In this document: piece after piece, positions 51,853 to 60,270 of the stretch
How the letters are laid out: each line of letters starts with the position of its first letter
Numbering within the stretch: position 1 is the stretch's first letter
Program-made: the position numbers and the translations under genes
Notes under the pieces: generated by a model
What the model was told of the DNA's origin: nothing
Seen by the model: only the letters and a program-made list of their open reading frames with translations
The model's database searches: none
Origin: Pseudomonas kermanshahensis
GTDB lineage: Bacteria > Pseudomonadota > Gammaproteobacteria > Pseudomonadales > Pseudomonadaceae
Reading direction: 5' to 3'
NCBI RefSeq assembly: GCF_014269205.2
Contig: NZ_JABWRY020000001.1
Location: 1,984,001 to 2,048,000 of the forward strand
Length of the DNA stretch: 64,000 bases

Positions 51853-52494
51853 TCAGTGTTGCGCGCTGTGTGGGTGGGCATGGTCATGGTCGTGAGCATG
51901 GCCGTGCGCGTGGTTGCCGTGCAGGTACTGCTGCAGGCTCGCGCTGCCCAGGTGCACGGTCTCGAACAGGCTGTCGAGGTGCTCGCGGGAGTTGACCAGG
52001 CCCTTGGCGCGCAGGGTGCCGGCCTGGTCGATCAACACGGCGTACGGCAGCTTGCCAATCTGGTAGGTCATGCCGATCTCGGGGCCGACCACATAGGTGG
52101 CTTGCTGCAAGTCGTTGGCGTCGATCAGGGCCTGCTGTTCGGCAAAATCACCGTCGCTGACATAGATCACGTCCAGCTCGCCGCTGTTGTCCTTGGCAAT
52201 CGACTTGACCGCCGGCAGCAGCGATTTGCACACCGGGCAGCCGGGCGCGAGGAAGAACAGCAGTTGCGAGCGTTCGCTGCGGTAGCCGATGTTTACCGGG
52301 CGGCCATGACGGTCGGCGGCGGTGACCTGTGGGGCGGGGTCGTTGACCGTCACGCCTTTGTCTACCATCAGCGCACCGGCAGGCGCGATGCGGCCATGCA
52401 GCACGCCGATCTGGCGCACCAGGGCCATGACCGTGAACGCCACCGCGATCAGCAGCAGCCAGAGCAAAATGTTCGATGCGATAAGCAGTTGCAT
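51853..52494 (-). CDS. aauD: MauD/AauD-like thioredoxin-fold maturation protein
   Basis: A 213-residue protein anchored by an N-terminal helix (about 5-27) with a periplasmic thioredoxin-like domain. The redox pair is Cys86-Pro-Val-Cys89 in FFLAPGCPVCKSLLP. MauD-type proteins help form the many disulphides of the TTQ subunit. A histidine-rich tail (HGNHAHGHAHDHDHAHPH) ends the protein and could bind metal. It lies between aauE and aauA, 14 bp before the latter. Confidence 0.9.
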   Translation of the reverse strand: MQLLIASNILLWLLLIAVAFTVMALVRQIGVLHGRIAPAGALMVDKGVTVNDPAPQVTAADRHGRPVNIGYRSERSQLLFFLAPGCPVCKSLLPAVKSIAKDNSGELDVIYVSDGDFAEQQALIDANDLQQATYVVGPEIGMTYQIGKLPYAVLIDQAGTLRAKGLVNSREHLDSLFETVHLGSASLQQYLHGNHAHGHAHDHDHAHPHSAQH

Positions 52495-52497
52495 GGG

Positions 52498-53034
52498 TTA
52501 TCTCCCAGTCAATTTGGCAAGACGCGGCTGGTTGGCCAGCAGGCCATCCACCGCCACATGAATCAGCAGCGCCACGGCACTGGCCGCAATCACCACGAAA
52601 ATATCCAGGGCACCGAGTGCACGCTCGGCCATGGGCAGCGCCGCCAGGCCGGCCAACAGGGCGATCACCAGGTTGCGCAGCAACAGCACTGGGCGCAGTG
52701 GCTGGGCAGCGCCGGGGCCTGAACAGCCGCAATCGATGTCGCGGCGGCCACGCCACAGGTTGATGCCGATGGCGCTGGCATACAGCGCCATCAACAGCAC
52801 CACCGCCAACGCCGCGCTGGCTCGCCCACCGGGTAGCAGCAAGGCCAGCGCCAGGGCCAGTTCGGCCAGTGCAAGGCTTGCCGTGGCTACCGGTGCCAGG
52901 GGTGCTGGCAGCAGTTGGTAGTCGCGCACGATGGCGCTGAACGCGCGCAGGTCACGTAGCTTGTGGCTGGCGGCACTGGCCAGCAGCGTCGCCAAAGCGG
53001 TACTGCTGGCAATCACGAGAACAGGGTCGAGCAT
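52498..53034 (-). CDS. aauE: MauE/AauE-like membrane maturation protein
   Basis: A 178-residue inner-membrane protein with four to five helices (DoxX/MauE fold). A cysteine pair lies in RDIDCGCSGPG, typical of MauE and suggestive of a disulphide-relay role with AauD. It is between aauB and aauD, with a 3-bp gap before aauD. MauE is essential for making the TTQ subunit in methylamine utilisers. Confidence 0.9.
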   Translation of the reverse strand: MLDPVLVIASSTALATLLASAASHKLRDLRAFSAIVRDYQLLPAPLAPVATASLALAELALALALLLPGGRASAALAVVLLMALYASAIGINLWRGRRDIDCGCSGPGAAQPLRPVLLLRNLVIALLAGLAALPMAERALGALDIFVVIAASAVALLIHVAVDGLLANQPRLAKLTGR

Positions 53035-53049
53035 GGTCGGGTCTCCTGT

Positions 53050-54201
53050 TTACCAAGGGGCCAAGGTGAGCACGGGCGTGTCGGCGATCTGGTCCATGGC
53101 ACCGCTGTGCTTGCCGGTGGCCAGGTCGAAGAACTGCACGCCGCCTTCCAGGTCAGTGGCCACCAGAATGGGCGCCTTGTCATGGCTGGCCTGCAGGCTC
53201 CAGACTGGCTTGGGCGAGTCGAGCGTGCCGAGCTTCTTGCCCGTCTTCAGGTCGAACGCCCAGATGGTGGTGCTCGGGTCTTCCCATTTGCCATCGGTGT
53301 GCTGGTCATGCATCAGCGCATACAGCCGGTTCAGGCCTGGCGCCAAGGCCAGGGCTTGCCAGCCACCCGGCGCCCAGCCTTGCTTGCGTTCCTCGTCGCT
53401 GACCAGCGACCAGGTGGGCTGCGGCTTGGCCTTGCCCCCTTCGAAACTCACCGGGTACACCTCGCCATGGGTGGTGGTGAAATAGTAGGTGTCGCCGTTG
53501 GCGATGGCGCGCTCGTTGAGGCGGACCTTGTTCGGGTCGAAGAACGGCGTCTGGGTGCGCGAGACTTCCTTGCCGTCATCATCCAGTGTCACCACCAGCA
53601 GTTGGCCGTCACCGCACAGTGACGCGAAGCTGCGTTTGCCGACTGGGTAGTTGAGTACGCAGCCGCTGATGGCGACTTCGCTGGCGACCGTGTGCGTCTG
53701 AGTATTGACCACGGTCACCGATGTCGACGGCGTCAGGTTGAAGACATATGCCAGCTTGCTGTCGGCGCTGACGCCCATCGCGTACTTCTCGGTGAGCGTG
53801 GAGGCGCGCTTGGCGGGCAGTACCACTTCCCATTGCGGGCGCAGGGTCTGGGTGTCCCACGCCACCAGTACGTCGGTGCGTTCGCCGTAGGTGCCACGCG
53901 AGTAGAACAGGTTGGCCGAGTACAGGGTGCGGTTGTCTGGGCTCAGCGCCGTTGGGGCGACGAAGGCGTTGGTGGTCATGCCGAGCATGCGCTTGGCCTT
54001 GGGGTCGACCACCACCACCTTGCCGGCGATGGGGTTCTTGAAGTCCACATCGAGGATGTAGACACGGTGAGGGTCCGGCGGGAACGGCAGGGTGTTCTGG
54101 CCGATCTCTTCGGCGGGCAGGTCGGCCCGCACCGCGCTTGTGCTCGCAGCCAGGGCCAAGGCCAGGGCTGCCGAGATGCTAAGCCTGTCTACGCGACGCA
54201 T
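53050..54201 (-). CDS. aauB: Aromatic amine dehydrogenase alpha (heavy) subunit
   Basis: A 383-residue periplasmic beta-propeller subunit with Sec signal (MRRVDRLSISAALALALAAS, cleavage near VRA-DLP). Propeller-type stretches include RVYILDVDFKNPIAGKVVVV, TLYSANLFYSRGTYGERTDV and VWAFDLKTGKKLGTLDSPK-like repeats. It matches MauB/AauB, which packs against two TTQ subunits in an alpha2beta2 enzyme. It heads aauBEDA-cytochrome, the same gene order as the Alcaligenes faecalis aau cluster. It is divergent from an aldehyde dehydrogenase 201 bp away. Confidence 0.92.
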   Translation of the reverse strand: MRRVDRLSISAALALALAASTSAVRADLPAEEIGQNTLPFPPDPHRVYILDVDFKNPIAGKVVVVDPKAKRMLGMTTNAFVAPTALSPDNRTLYSANLFYSRGTYGERTDVLVAWDTQTLRPQWEVVLPAKRASTLTEKYAMGVSADSKLAYVFNLTPSTSVTVVNTQTHTVASEVAISGCVLNYPVGKRSFASLCGDGQLLVVTLDDDGKEVSRTQTPFFDPNKVRLNERAIANGDTYYFTTTHGEVYPVSFEGGKAKPQPTWSLVSDEERKQGWAPGGWQALALAPGLNRLYALMHDQHTDGKWEDPSTTIWAFDLKTGKKLGTLDSPKPVWSLQASHDKAPILVATDLEGGVQFFDLATGKHSGAMDQIADTPVLTLAPW

Positions 54202-54236
54202 TGGCTATCTCCGATGTTGTTATGGGTTATGCAGAT

Positions 54237-54254
54237 ATCGCAGTGATCGCAGTG
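54237..54254. promoter_or_regulatory. Perfect 9-bp tandem direct repeat between aauB and aldehyde dehydrogenase
   Basis: ATCGCAGTG occurs twice back to back in the divergent intergenic region (54202-54402). AraC-type regulators often bind direct repeats, so this is a candidate site for the FeaR-like protein, controlling both aauB and the aldehyde dehydrogenase. Spacing of only 9 bp is shorter than usual for AraC half-sites. Confidence 0.35.
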
Positions 54255-54402
54255 TGCCGCCTGGGCCGGCGTGGTGATTTGGCCAGCGTGACATTCTCTT
54301 GAGGCTCCCTGACAAAACGCCGGTCGGGGCTGGCAGGCGGGTAGGCGGGGGCCTGAAGATCGGCCCGCACACACTTTTGCGCTGCCTTCCAGGAGTCATG
54401 TC

Positions 54403-55890
54403 ATGAGCGATATCCAACTGTTACCTGCCGTGGTCGAGTTCCTCGCCAGGCCCCATGGCCATTTCATCGAGGGCCAATACCAGGCGGGTGAGGCGTGGCC
54501 GTCAGTCGATATCCACGACCCCTCCAGCGGCACGGTCATCAGCCGGGTTGCCGAGGCCAGCGAGGTGGAAGTAGCACGTGCGGTGCTCAGTGCCCGGCAG
54601 GCCTTCAAGGGCAGTTGGGCTGAGGTTTCCCCCTATCAGAAAGGCGTGGTGCTCAACCGCTTGGCTGACCTGATCGAGGCCAATGCCGAAGAGCTGGCAC
54701 AGCTCGAGACCCTGTGTTCCGGCAAGTCGATCAACCTCTCGCGGGGGTTGGAGATCGCTCAAAGTGTAGTCTTCCTGCGTTATTTCGCGGGTTGGGCGAC
54801 CAAGATCACTGGGCAGACCATGACCCCGTCGCTGCCTTCATTCGGTGGCGAGCGCTACACCGCCTTTACCCTGCGTGAGCCGGTGGGCGTGGTCGCGGGG
54901 ATCGTGCCGTGGAATTTCTCGGTGATGATCGGTATCTGGAAGATCGCCTCTGCCTTGGTCACCGGTTGCACCATCGTGATCAAACCCAGCGAATTCACGC
55001 CGCTGACGCTGCTGCGCATCGCCGAACTGGCGGTCGAGGCAGGGGTGCCGGCGGGGGTGTTCAACGTGGTTAATGGGCGCGGGCAGGCGGGCCAGCTGTT
55101 GATTGAGCACCCGCTCGTGGCCAAGGTCGCGTTCACAGGCTCGGTGCCGACCGGTATCGCCGTCGGCAAGGCCGCGATGGCGGCCAACCTGACCCGCGCC
55201 ACGCTGGAGCTGGGGGGCAAGAACCCGGCAGCGTTGTTGGCCGATGTGGACGTGGACGGCGCCGTGGCAGGCATCCTGCAGACGGCCTTCGTGCACCAGG
55301 GGCAAGTGTGCGCTTCGCCGGAGCGGGTGTATGTGCACCGCAGCAAGGTTCAGGAATTTACCCGCAAGCTGGGTGAAGCGCTGGGGCAGTTGAAGATTGG
55401 TTCGGCGCTCGACCCCGACGCCCAGTTCGGCCCTTTGGCCAATGCTGCGCACCTGCAGAAGATTCTCGGCTTCTTCGAGCGTGCCCGGGCCAGTAACACG
55501 GTGGTCTGTGGGGCGAAGGCGCTTGATCGGCCGGGCTACTTCGTCGAGCCTACGGTGGTGCTGGCCAATGACCCCAGTGACCCGTTGCTGCACGAGGAAA
55601 CGTTCGGCCCGATCGTCTGTGTGCTGCCGTTCGACGATGAAGAGCAGTTGCTGGCGTTGATGAACGATAGCCCCTATGGCCTGACCGCCAGCCTGTGGAC
55701 CAACGACCTGTCCAAGGCGCTGCGGCTGATCCCGCAGATCGAAGCGGGCACGGTGTGGGTCAACATGCACACCTTCCTCGACCCGGCGGTGCCGTTTGGT
55801 GGGTCGAAGGCATCCGGGGTAGGGCGTGAGTTTGGCAGTGCGTTCATCGAGGATTACACCGAACTGAAATCGGTGATGATCAGGTACTGA
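54403..55890 (+). CDS. NAD-dependent aldehyde dehydrogenase (phenylacetaldehyde/indole-acetaldehyde type)
   Basis: A 495-residue aldehyde dehydrogenase close to FeaB/StyD phenylacetaldehyde dehydrogenases. Motifs are VAGIVPWNFSVMIGIWKIAS, VTGCTIVIKPSEFTPLTLLR, the glutamate motif ATLELGGKNPAALL, the catalytic cysteine in HQGQVCASPERVYVH, and PFGGSKASGVGREFG. It is divergent from aauB. It should oxidise the aldehydes made by the amine dehydrogenase: indole-3-acetaldehyde to indole-3-acetate for the neighbouring iac genes, or phenylacetaldehyde and its 4-hydroxy form. The specific choice is inferred from context. Confidence 0.9.
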   Translation: MSDIQLLPAVVEFLARPHGHFIEGQYQAGEAWPSVDIHDPSSGTVISRVAEASEVEVARAVLSARQAFKGSWAEVSPYQKGVVLNRLADLIEANAEELAQLETLCSGKSINLSRGLEIAQSVVFLRYFAGWATKITGQTMTPSLPSFGGERYTAFTLREPVGVVAGIVPWNFSVMIGIWKIASALVTGCTIVIKPSEFTPLTLLRIAELAVEAGVPAGVFNVVNGRGQAGQLLIEHPLVAKVAFTGSVPTGIAVGKAAMAANLTRATLELGGKNPAALLADVDVDGAVAGILQTAFVHQGQVCASPERVYVHRSKVQEFTRKLGEALGQLKIGSALDPDAQFGPLANAAHLQKILGFFERARASNTVVCGAKALDRPGYFVEPTVVLANDPSDPLLHEETFGPIVCVLPFDDEEQLLALMNDSPYGLTASLWTNDLSKALRLIPQIEAGTVWVNMHTFLDPAVPFGGSKASGVGREFGSAFIEDYTELKSVMIRY

Positions 55891-55961
55891 TGAAGGGTGA
55901 GGGGCCAGGCACGTCCCCGCCTTCAGCCCTTCGTACGGCAAAGGACAGTGCAGCAAAATTC

Positions 55962-55977
55962 TGTGAACCACTTCACA
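55962..55977 (+). promoter_or_regulatory. Perfect CRP/Vfr-type site upstream of PAS-GGDEF-EAL gene
   Basis: TGTGA-ACCACT-TCACA matches the CRP consensus TGTGA-N6-TCACA exactly and is a perfect 6-4-6 dyad. A CATAAT -10-like hexamer lies at 55994-55999, so the site would sit around -37 to -42, typical of class II activation. It is 115 bp before the gene start. Confidence 0.55.
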
Positions 55978-56076
55978 AAATACGAGTGACCGGCATAATG
56001 CCATCACTTCTGTACAAGACCCGGTTGCGCAGCGCCGGGGTCCTTTTCGTGGCCGTCGAAGGTTCAGGTTAATTTC

Positions 56077-58176
56077 ATGTCGCTAGTCGCAAGCCCCGAC
56101 ATCATGTATCGGCTGTTGATCCAGAGCGTGGTGGACTATGCCATCTACCTGCTCACCCCCGAAGGCATTGTTGCCAACTGGAACCCCGGCGCCCAGCGGG
56201 CCAAGGGGTACCTTGCCGACGAGATCGTCGGCAAGCATTACTCGTTGTTCTACAGCGAAGCCGAACGGGCTGCCGGGCTGCCCGCGCACAACCTTGAACA
56301 GGCGCGTTGCACGGGGCGCTTCGAAGAGGTGGGTGTGCGGCTGCGCAAGGATGGCTCGGCCTTCCATGCGCATGTGGTGATCGACGCGGTGCATGACGAT
56401 GACGGCCGCCTGGTGGGGTTCGCCAAGGTCACCCGCGACATCTCCGAACGCCACCAGCAGGAGCTGGAGCTGCTCAAAGCCAAGGAACTGGCCGAACAGT
56501 ACAGCCAAGAGATGGCCAAGCTGTCGCAGTTTCTTGACTCGGTCATTGCCAACATCCCGGCCAGTGTCATGGTTCAGGACCTGGAGAGCCAGCGCATCCT
56601 GCTGGCCAACCAGCAGGCCGAACGCCTTTTTGGTGTGCCGGGTTCAAGCATGATCGGGCAACTGCCTGCCCAAAGCCTGGCGCCGGCTGCAGCCGATTAC
56701 CTGGAGCAACAGCTCGCTCGCGGGGCACGCAGCACCAAGGGCTATGCCGCCGAAACCCGGGTCGACACCCAGTGCGGGCCACGCACCCTGCGCAGCCGTA
56801 CGCTGCTCAGCCAGCACCGCGAGGGCCAGGCCGACTATGTGCTGTTCGTGGCCGAAGATGCCACTGAAGAGTTGGCGGCCCACGCGCAGATCCACCATAT
56901 GGCGCACCACGATGCCCTCACCGGGCTGCCCAACCGCACGCTGTTCCATGAGCGTTTGCGCCAAGCCTTGGTACGCGGTGATGAGAACGCCAAGCTGACC
57001 GCTGCCCTGTGCCTGGACCTGGACAACTTCAAGAACATCAACGATTCGTTAGGTCACGCGTTCGGCGACAAGCTGCTGCGTGAGCTGGGCAAGCGCTTGC
57101 GCCGCGAACTGCGCGAGCACGACACGTTGGCCCGCCTGGGCGGTGACGAGTTTGCCATCGTGCTCACGGGGCTGGATGGCCGTGATGCCGCGTGCAATAC
57201 CGCGCAGCGCCTGATCAATGCCATTTGCCCGCCGTTTCAGATCGAGGGGCATCAGTTCACGGTGGGTGTGAGTATCGGCGTGGCGATCGCCCCCGACGAC
57301 AATGACCAGGCCGAGCAACTGCTGGGCTATGCCGACATGGCGTTGTACGAAGCCAAGCGCAATGGACGCAACCGGTACGAGTGCTTCAATGTCGAGCTGG
57401 ATGTCGCCGCCCGCCAACGCCGCCTGGTGGAAACCGACCTGCGTACGGCGCTGCACCTTGGTCAACTGCAGTTGCACTACCAGCCGGTGGTCGATCAGCA
57501 GACCAGCAGTGTGACGGGGTATGAGGCGTTGTTGCGCTGGGAGCACCCGACCCGCGGCATGGTCATGCCCATGGACTTCATCCCCATCGCCGAAGAGACC
57601 GGGCTGATTCACGAGCTCGGCATCCGCGCGCTGAACCTGGCGTGCCAGGAAGCGGCCAGCTGGGACAGCGAACAGACAGTGTCGGTCAACCTGTCCCCGG
57701 TGCAGTTCAAGAATGCCAACCTGGTCCATACCGTGGCTTTGGCCCTGTCTGATTCGGGCTTGCCGGCGCGGCGCCTGGAGCTGGAGATCACCGAGTCGGT
57801 GTTGCTGGGTAACAGTGAAGAGAACGTGCGCACCTTGCGGGCGCTGAAAGACCTGGGTGTGTCGATTTCGCTGGACGACTTCGGTACCGGGTATTCGTCG
57901 CTGGGGTACTTGCGTTCGTTCCCGTTCGACCGGATCAAGATCGACAAGTCGTTCGTGCATGACATGTGCGACAGCCGCGAAGCCATGTCGATCATCCGCG
58001 CCATTACCGACCTGTCCAACAGCCTGATGATCAAGACCACGGCCGAGGGTGTGGAGTCAGAAGAGCAGATGCGGCGCCTGGCGGCAGAGGGGTGCTCGCA
58101 CTTCCAGGGCTACCTGTATGGGCGGCCTGTGCCGGCGAGTGAGCGGTTGAAGCAGGTGGCGTTGCTGTGGGGCTAG
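56077..58176 (+). CDS. PAS-PAS-GGDEF-EAL cyclic-di-GMP signalling protein
   Basis: A 699-residue cytoplasmic sensor protein without membrane helices. A PAS domain with PAC (about 8-125; YAIYLLTPEGIVANWNPGAQ, VTRDISERHQ), a coiled linker, and a second PAS (about 150-265) precede GGDEF (about 275-430) with intact active site RLGGDEFAIVL, then EAL (about 440-695) with YEALLRWEHP, DDFGTGYSS and IKIDKSFVHD. Both catalytic sites look complete, so it could be bifunctional or a phosphodiesterase. A perfect CRP-type site is upstream, linking c-di-GMP to cAMP. It stands alone, followed by REP. Confidence 0.93.
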   Translation: MSLVASPDIMYRLLIQSVVDYAIYLLTPEGIVANWNPGAQRAKGYLADEIVGKHYSLFYSEAERAAGLPAHNLEQARCTGRFEEVGVRLRKDGSAFHAHVVIDAVHDDDGRLVGFAKVTRDISERHQQELELLKAKELAEQYSQEMAKLSQFLDSVIANIPASVMVQDLESQRILLANQQAERLFGVPGSSMIGQLPAQSLAPAAADYLEQQLARGARSTKGYAAETRVDTQCGPRTLRSRTLLSQHREGQADYVLFVAEDATEELAAHAQIHHMAHHDALTGLPNRTLFHERLRQALVRGDENAKLTAALCLDLDNFKNINDSLGHAFGDKLLRELGKRLRRELREHDTLARLGGDEFAIVLTGLDGRDAACNTAQRLINAICPPFQIEGHQFTVGVSIGVAIAPDDNDQAEQLLGYADMALYEAKRNGRNRYECFNVELDVAARQRRLVETDLRTALHLGQLQLHYQPVVDQQTSSVTGYEALLRWEHPTRGMVMPMDFIPIAEETGLIHELGIRALNLACQEAASWDSEQTVSVNLSPVQFKNANLVHTVALALSDSGLPARRLELEITESVLLGNSEENVRTLRALKDLGVSISLDDFGTGYSSLGYLRSFPFDRIKIDKSFVHDMCDSREAMSIIRAITDLSNSLMIKTTAEGVESEEQMRRLAAEGCSHFQGYLYGRPVPASERLKQVALLWG

Positions 58177-58183
58177 GTGCGCG

Positions 58184-58299
58184 GGGGCCGCTGCGCGCCC
58201 CATCGCCGGCAAGCCGGCTCCCACAGGTACAGCGTTGATCGCGAGGTGCGCGCAATTTGTGGGAGCCGGCTTGCCGGCGATGGGGCGCACAGCGGCCCC
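58184..58299. repeat. REP palindrome pair
   Basis: Arms 58184-58225 and 58258-58299 are reverse complements with the GGGAGCCGGCTTGCCGGCGA core and extended GCGCCCC / GGGGCGC tips. It sits between convergent genes and may terminate both. Confidence 0.88.
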
Positions 58300-58307
58300 G
58301 GTCATGC

Positions 58308-59132
58308 TCAGCTATTCCAGTCAGGCGCAAAGTCGGGGCTGACCACGCGCTGATCCTTAGGCAAACCCGCAATCAATGCCCGGTCTTCATCATCCAGCCG
58401 CACGTCCAGCGCCGCCAAATTCGCCATCTGGTTCTCGCGGCTGCTGGCCTTGGGGATCACCGCGACGCCGTCCTGGTCAAGCAACCACTTCAGTGCCACC
58501 TGGCTCGGCAGGACGCCATGCTTGCGGGCGATCGCCTGGATCACCTCTTGCTGCGCCGCCTGCCCGCGTGCCAGCGGGGTGTAGGCCGTGAGCAGCAAGT
58601 CGTGGCGGCGCGCATAGTCGAGCAACGGCTGCTGGTCGAGCAGCACGTGGTACTCCACCTGAATGGCCGACAACGGCGCGCCCAGCGTCTCGACCACTTG
58701 GCGCAGCAGGCCAAGCGGGAAGTTGGCGACACCAATGCTGCGCGCCTTGCCTTCGTCACGCAGGGCTACCAAGGTCTCGATGCTGCGGGCCAAGTCCCAG
58801 TCCTTGCCCGGCCAGTGGATGTGGAACAGGTCGACCTGCTCGGTGCCCAGCACGCGCAGGCTGTCTTCCAGCGACTGACGCATGGCTTTGGGGTCCAGGC
58901 GGTCCCACCAGACCTTGGTGGTCAGGTGGATCTGCTCGCGTGGCACGTCGCTCTCGCGCAGGGCTTGGCCCACGGCCGCTTCATTGTTGTAGGCGGTGGC
59001 GGTGTCGATGTGTCGGTAACCCAGGTCCAGGGCCTGGCGCACGGCCTGGGTGCACTCGCTGCCGGTCATCGGCCAGGTGCCCAGGCCGATGCAGGGCAGG
59101 TCCAGGCCGTTAGGGGTGGTGAGCCTTCGCAT
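58308..59132 (-). CDS. Aldo/keto reductase
   Basis: A 274-residue NADPH-dependent aldo/keto reductase of the 2,5-diketo-gluconate reductase (DkgA/B) type. Catalytic Asp-Tyr-Lys-His are in YRHIDTATAYNNE, LTTKVWWD and DLFHIHWPG, and the NADP loop is AVIPKASSRENQMANLAALD. Usual family length. Broad aldehyde or methylglyoxal reduction is likely. It is divergent from the DMT exporter gene, 247 bp away, a stretch in which I see nothing distinct. Confidence 0.9.
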   Translation of the reverse strand: MRRLTTPNGLDLPCIGLGTWPMTGSECTQAVRQALDLGYRHIDTATAYNNEAAVGQALRESDVPREQIHLTTKVWWDRLDPKAMRQSLEDSLRVLGTEQVDLFHIHWPGKDWDLARSIETLVALRDEGKARSIGVANFPLGLLRQVVETLGAPLSAIQVEYHVLLDQQPLLDYARRHDLLLTAYTPLARGQAAQQEVIQAIARKHGVLPSQVALKWLLDQDGVAVIPKASSRENQMANLAALDVRLDDEDRALIAGLPKDQRVVSPDFAPDWNS

Positions 59133-59379
59133 GACAGTTCCTTGTAGTGGTTACAGAGTCCGTAGGGAATGGTCTTCGATCAGCCCGGCGCGGACCATGC
59201 GCGGCGGGGCGAAAGTGGTCGATCAGCGAACGGAAATTGCGTTTGGCCTGGACAAGCGCTAATTGAACTTCCTTATGCTCGGCTATCTCTTCTAGAATTC
59301 GAGCAGTTTCATCCGCCAGGCCAGCCCTGTGCGGCTTTCCCTGGGCGCAGCATCCGGCCGCGCCGCCGTCGAGAACGCC

Positions 59380-60258
59380 ATGAGTTCCAGAACACCGCTG
59401 TCCGGAGTCAATCAACCGCTGCGTGGTATCGCCCTGGTGGTGGTGGCGACGTTCCTGTTCGCCAGCCACGATGCCCTGTCCAAGTTCCTCGGTGGCCTGT
59501 ACCCGATCATCATGGTGGTGTGGGCGCGTTATGTGGTGCACACCCTGCTGATGGCCGGGATCTTCCTGCCCAAGTCTGGCCTCAATGTACTGCGCACCCG
59601 TCGCCCGTTGTTGCAGACCCTGCGTGCCCTGAGCCTGCTCAGCACCAGCCTGCTGTTCACCACCGGCCTGCAATACCTGCCGCTGGCGGAGGCCACGGCG
59701 GTCAACTTCCTCGCGCCCGTGCTGGTCACGGCCTTGTCGGCACCCCTGCTCAAGGAGCGGGTGACGGTGGGGCAGTGGGTGGCGGTGGTGATGGGCTTTA
59801 TCGGGGTACTGGTGGTGGTGCACCCCGGGGGGGCGATGTTCACGCCAGCGATCCTGTACCCCTTCGGCTCGGCGCTGGGCTTTTGCTTCTATCAGTTGCT
59901 GACGCGGATTCTGGCTGCCCATGACAGCCCCACCACCAGCAACTTCTATGCAGGGCTGTGCAACACCCTGGCGATGAGTGCACTGGTGCCGTTTTTCTGG
60001 GAGGTGCCGCGCTGGGACCACGCGCTGTTGATGCTGGCGCTGGGTGGTTTCGGCATGACGGCCCACCTGCTGCTGACCCAGGCGTTTCGCCATGCCGCAC
60101 CGGCGCTGCTGGCGCCGTTCAGCTACTGCCAGATCGTGTTTGCCGGGCTGCTTGGGCTGCTGTTTTACAGCCAGGTGCCAGACAGCCTGAGCCTGGTGGG
60201 GATCTCGATCATCTGCATCAGTGGCCTGGGCGCGGCGTGGATGCAGCGGAGCAAGTGA
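59380..60258 (+). CDS. DMT-superfamily transporter (EamA domains)
   Basis: A 292-residue inner-membrane protein with ten hydrophobic helices arranged as two EamA repeats (TFLFASHDALSKFLGGLYPI in repeat one; LGFCFYQLLTRILAAHDSPT in repeat two). The ATG at 59380 begins directly before the first helix; an upstream codon at 59329 would add 17 polar residues. Such proteins usually export amino acids, purines or other metabolites. Substrate unknown. Confidence 0.88.
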   Translation: MSSRTPLSGVNQPLRGIALVVVATFLFASHDALSKFLGGLYPIIMVVWARYVVHTLLMAGIFLPKSGLNVLRTRRPLLQTLRALSLLSTSLLFTTGLQYLPLAEATAVNFLAPVLVTALSAPLLKERVTVGQWVAVVMGFIGVLVVVHPGGAMFTPAILYPFGSALGFCFYQLLTRILAAHDSPTTSNFYAGLCNTLAMSALVPFFWEVPRWDHALLMLALGGFGMTAHLLLTQAFRHAAPALLAPFSYCQIVFAGLLGLLFYSQVPDSLSLVGISIICISGLGAAWMQRSK

Positions 60259-60270
60259 CACGGCCTGGGT

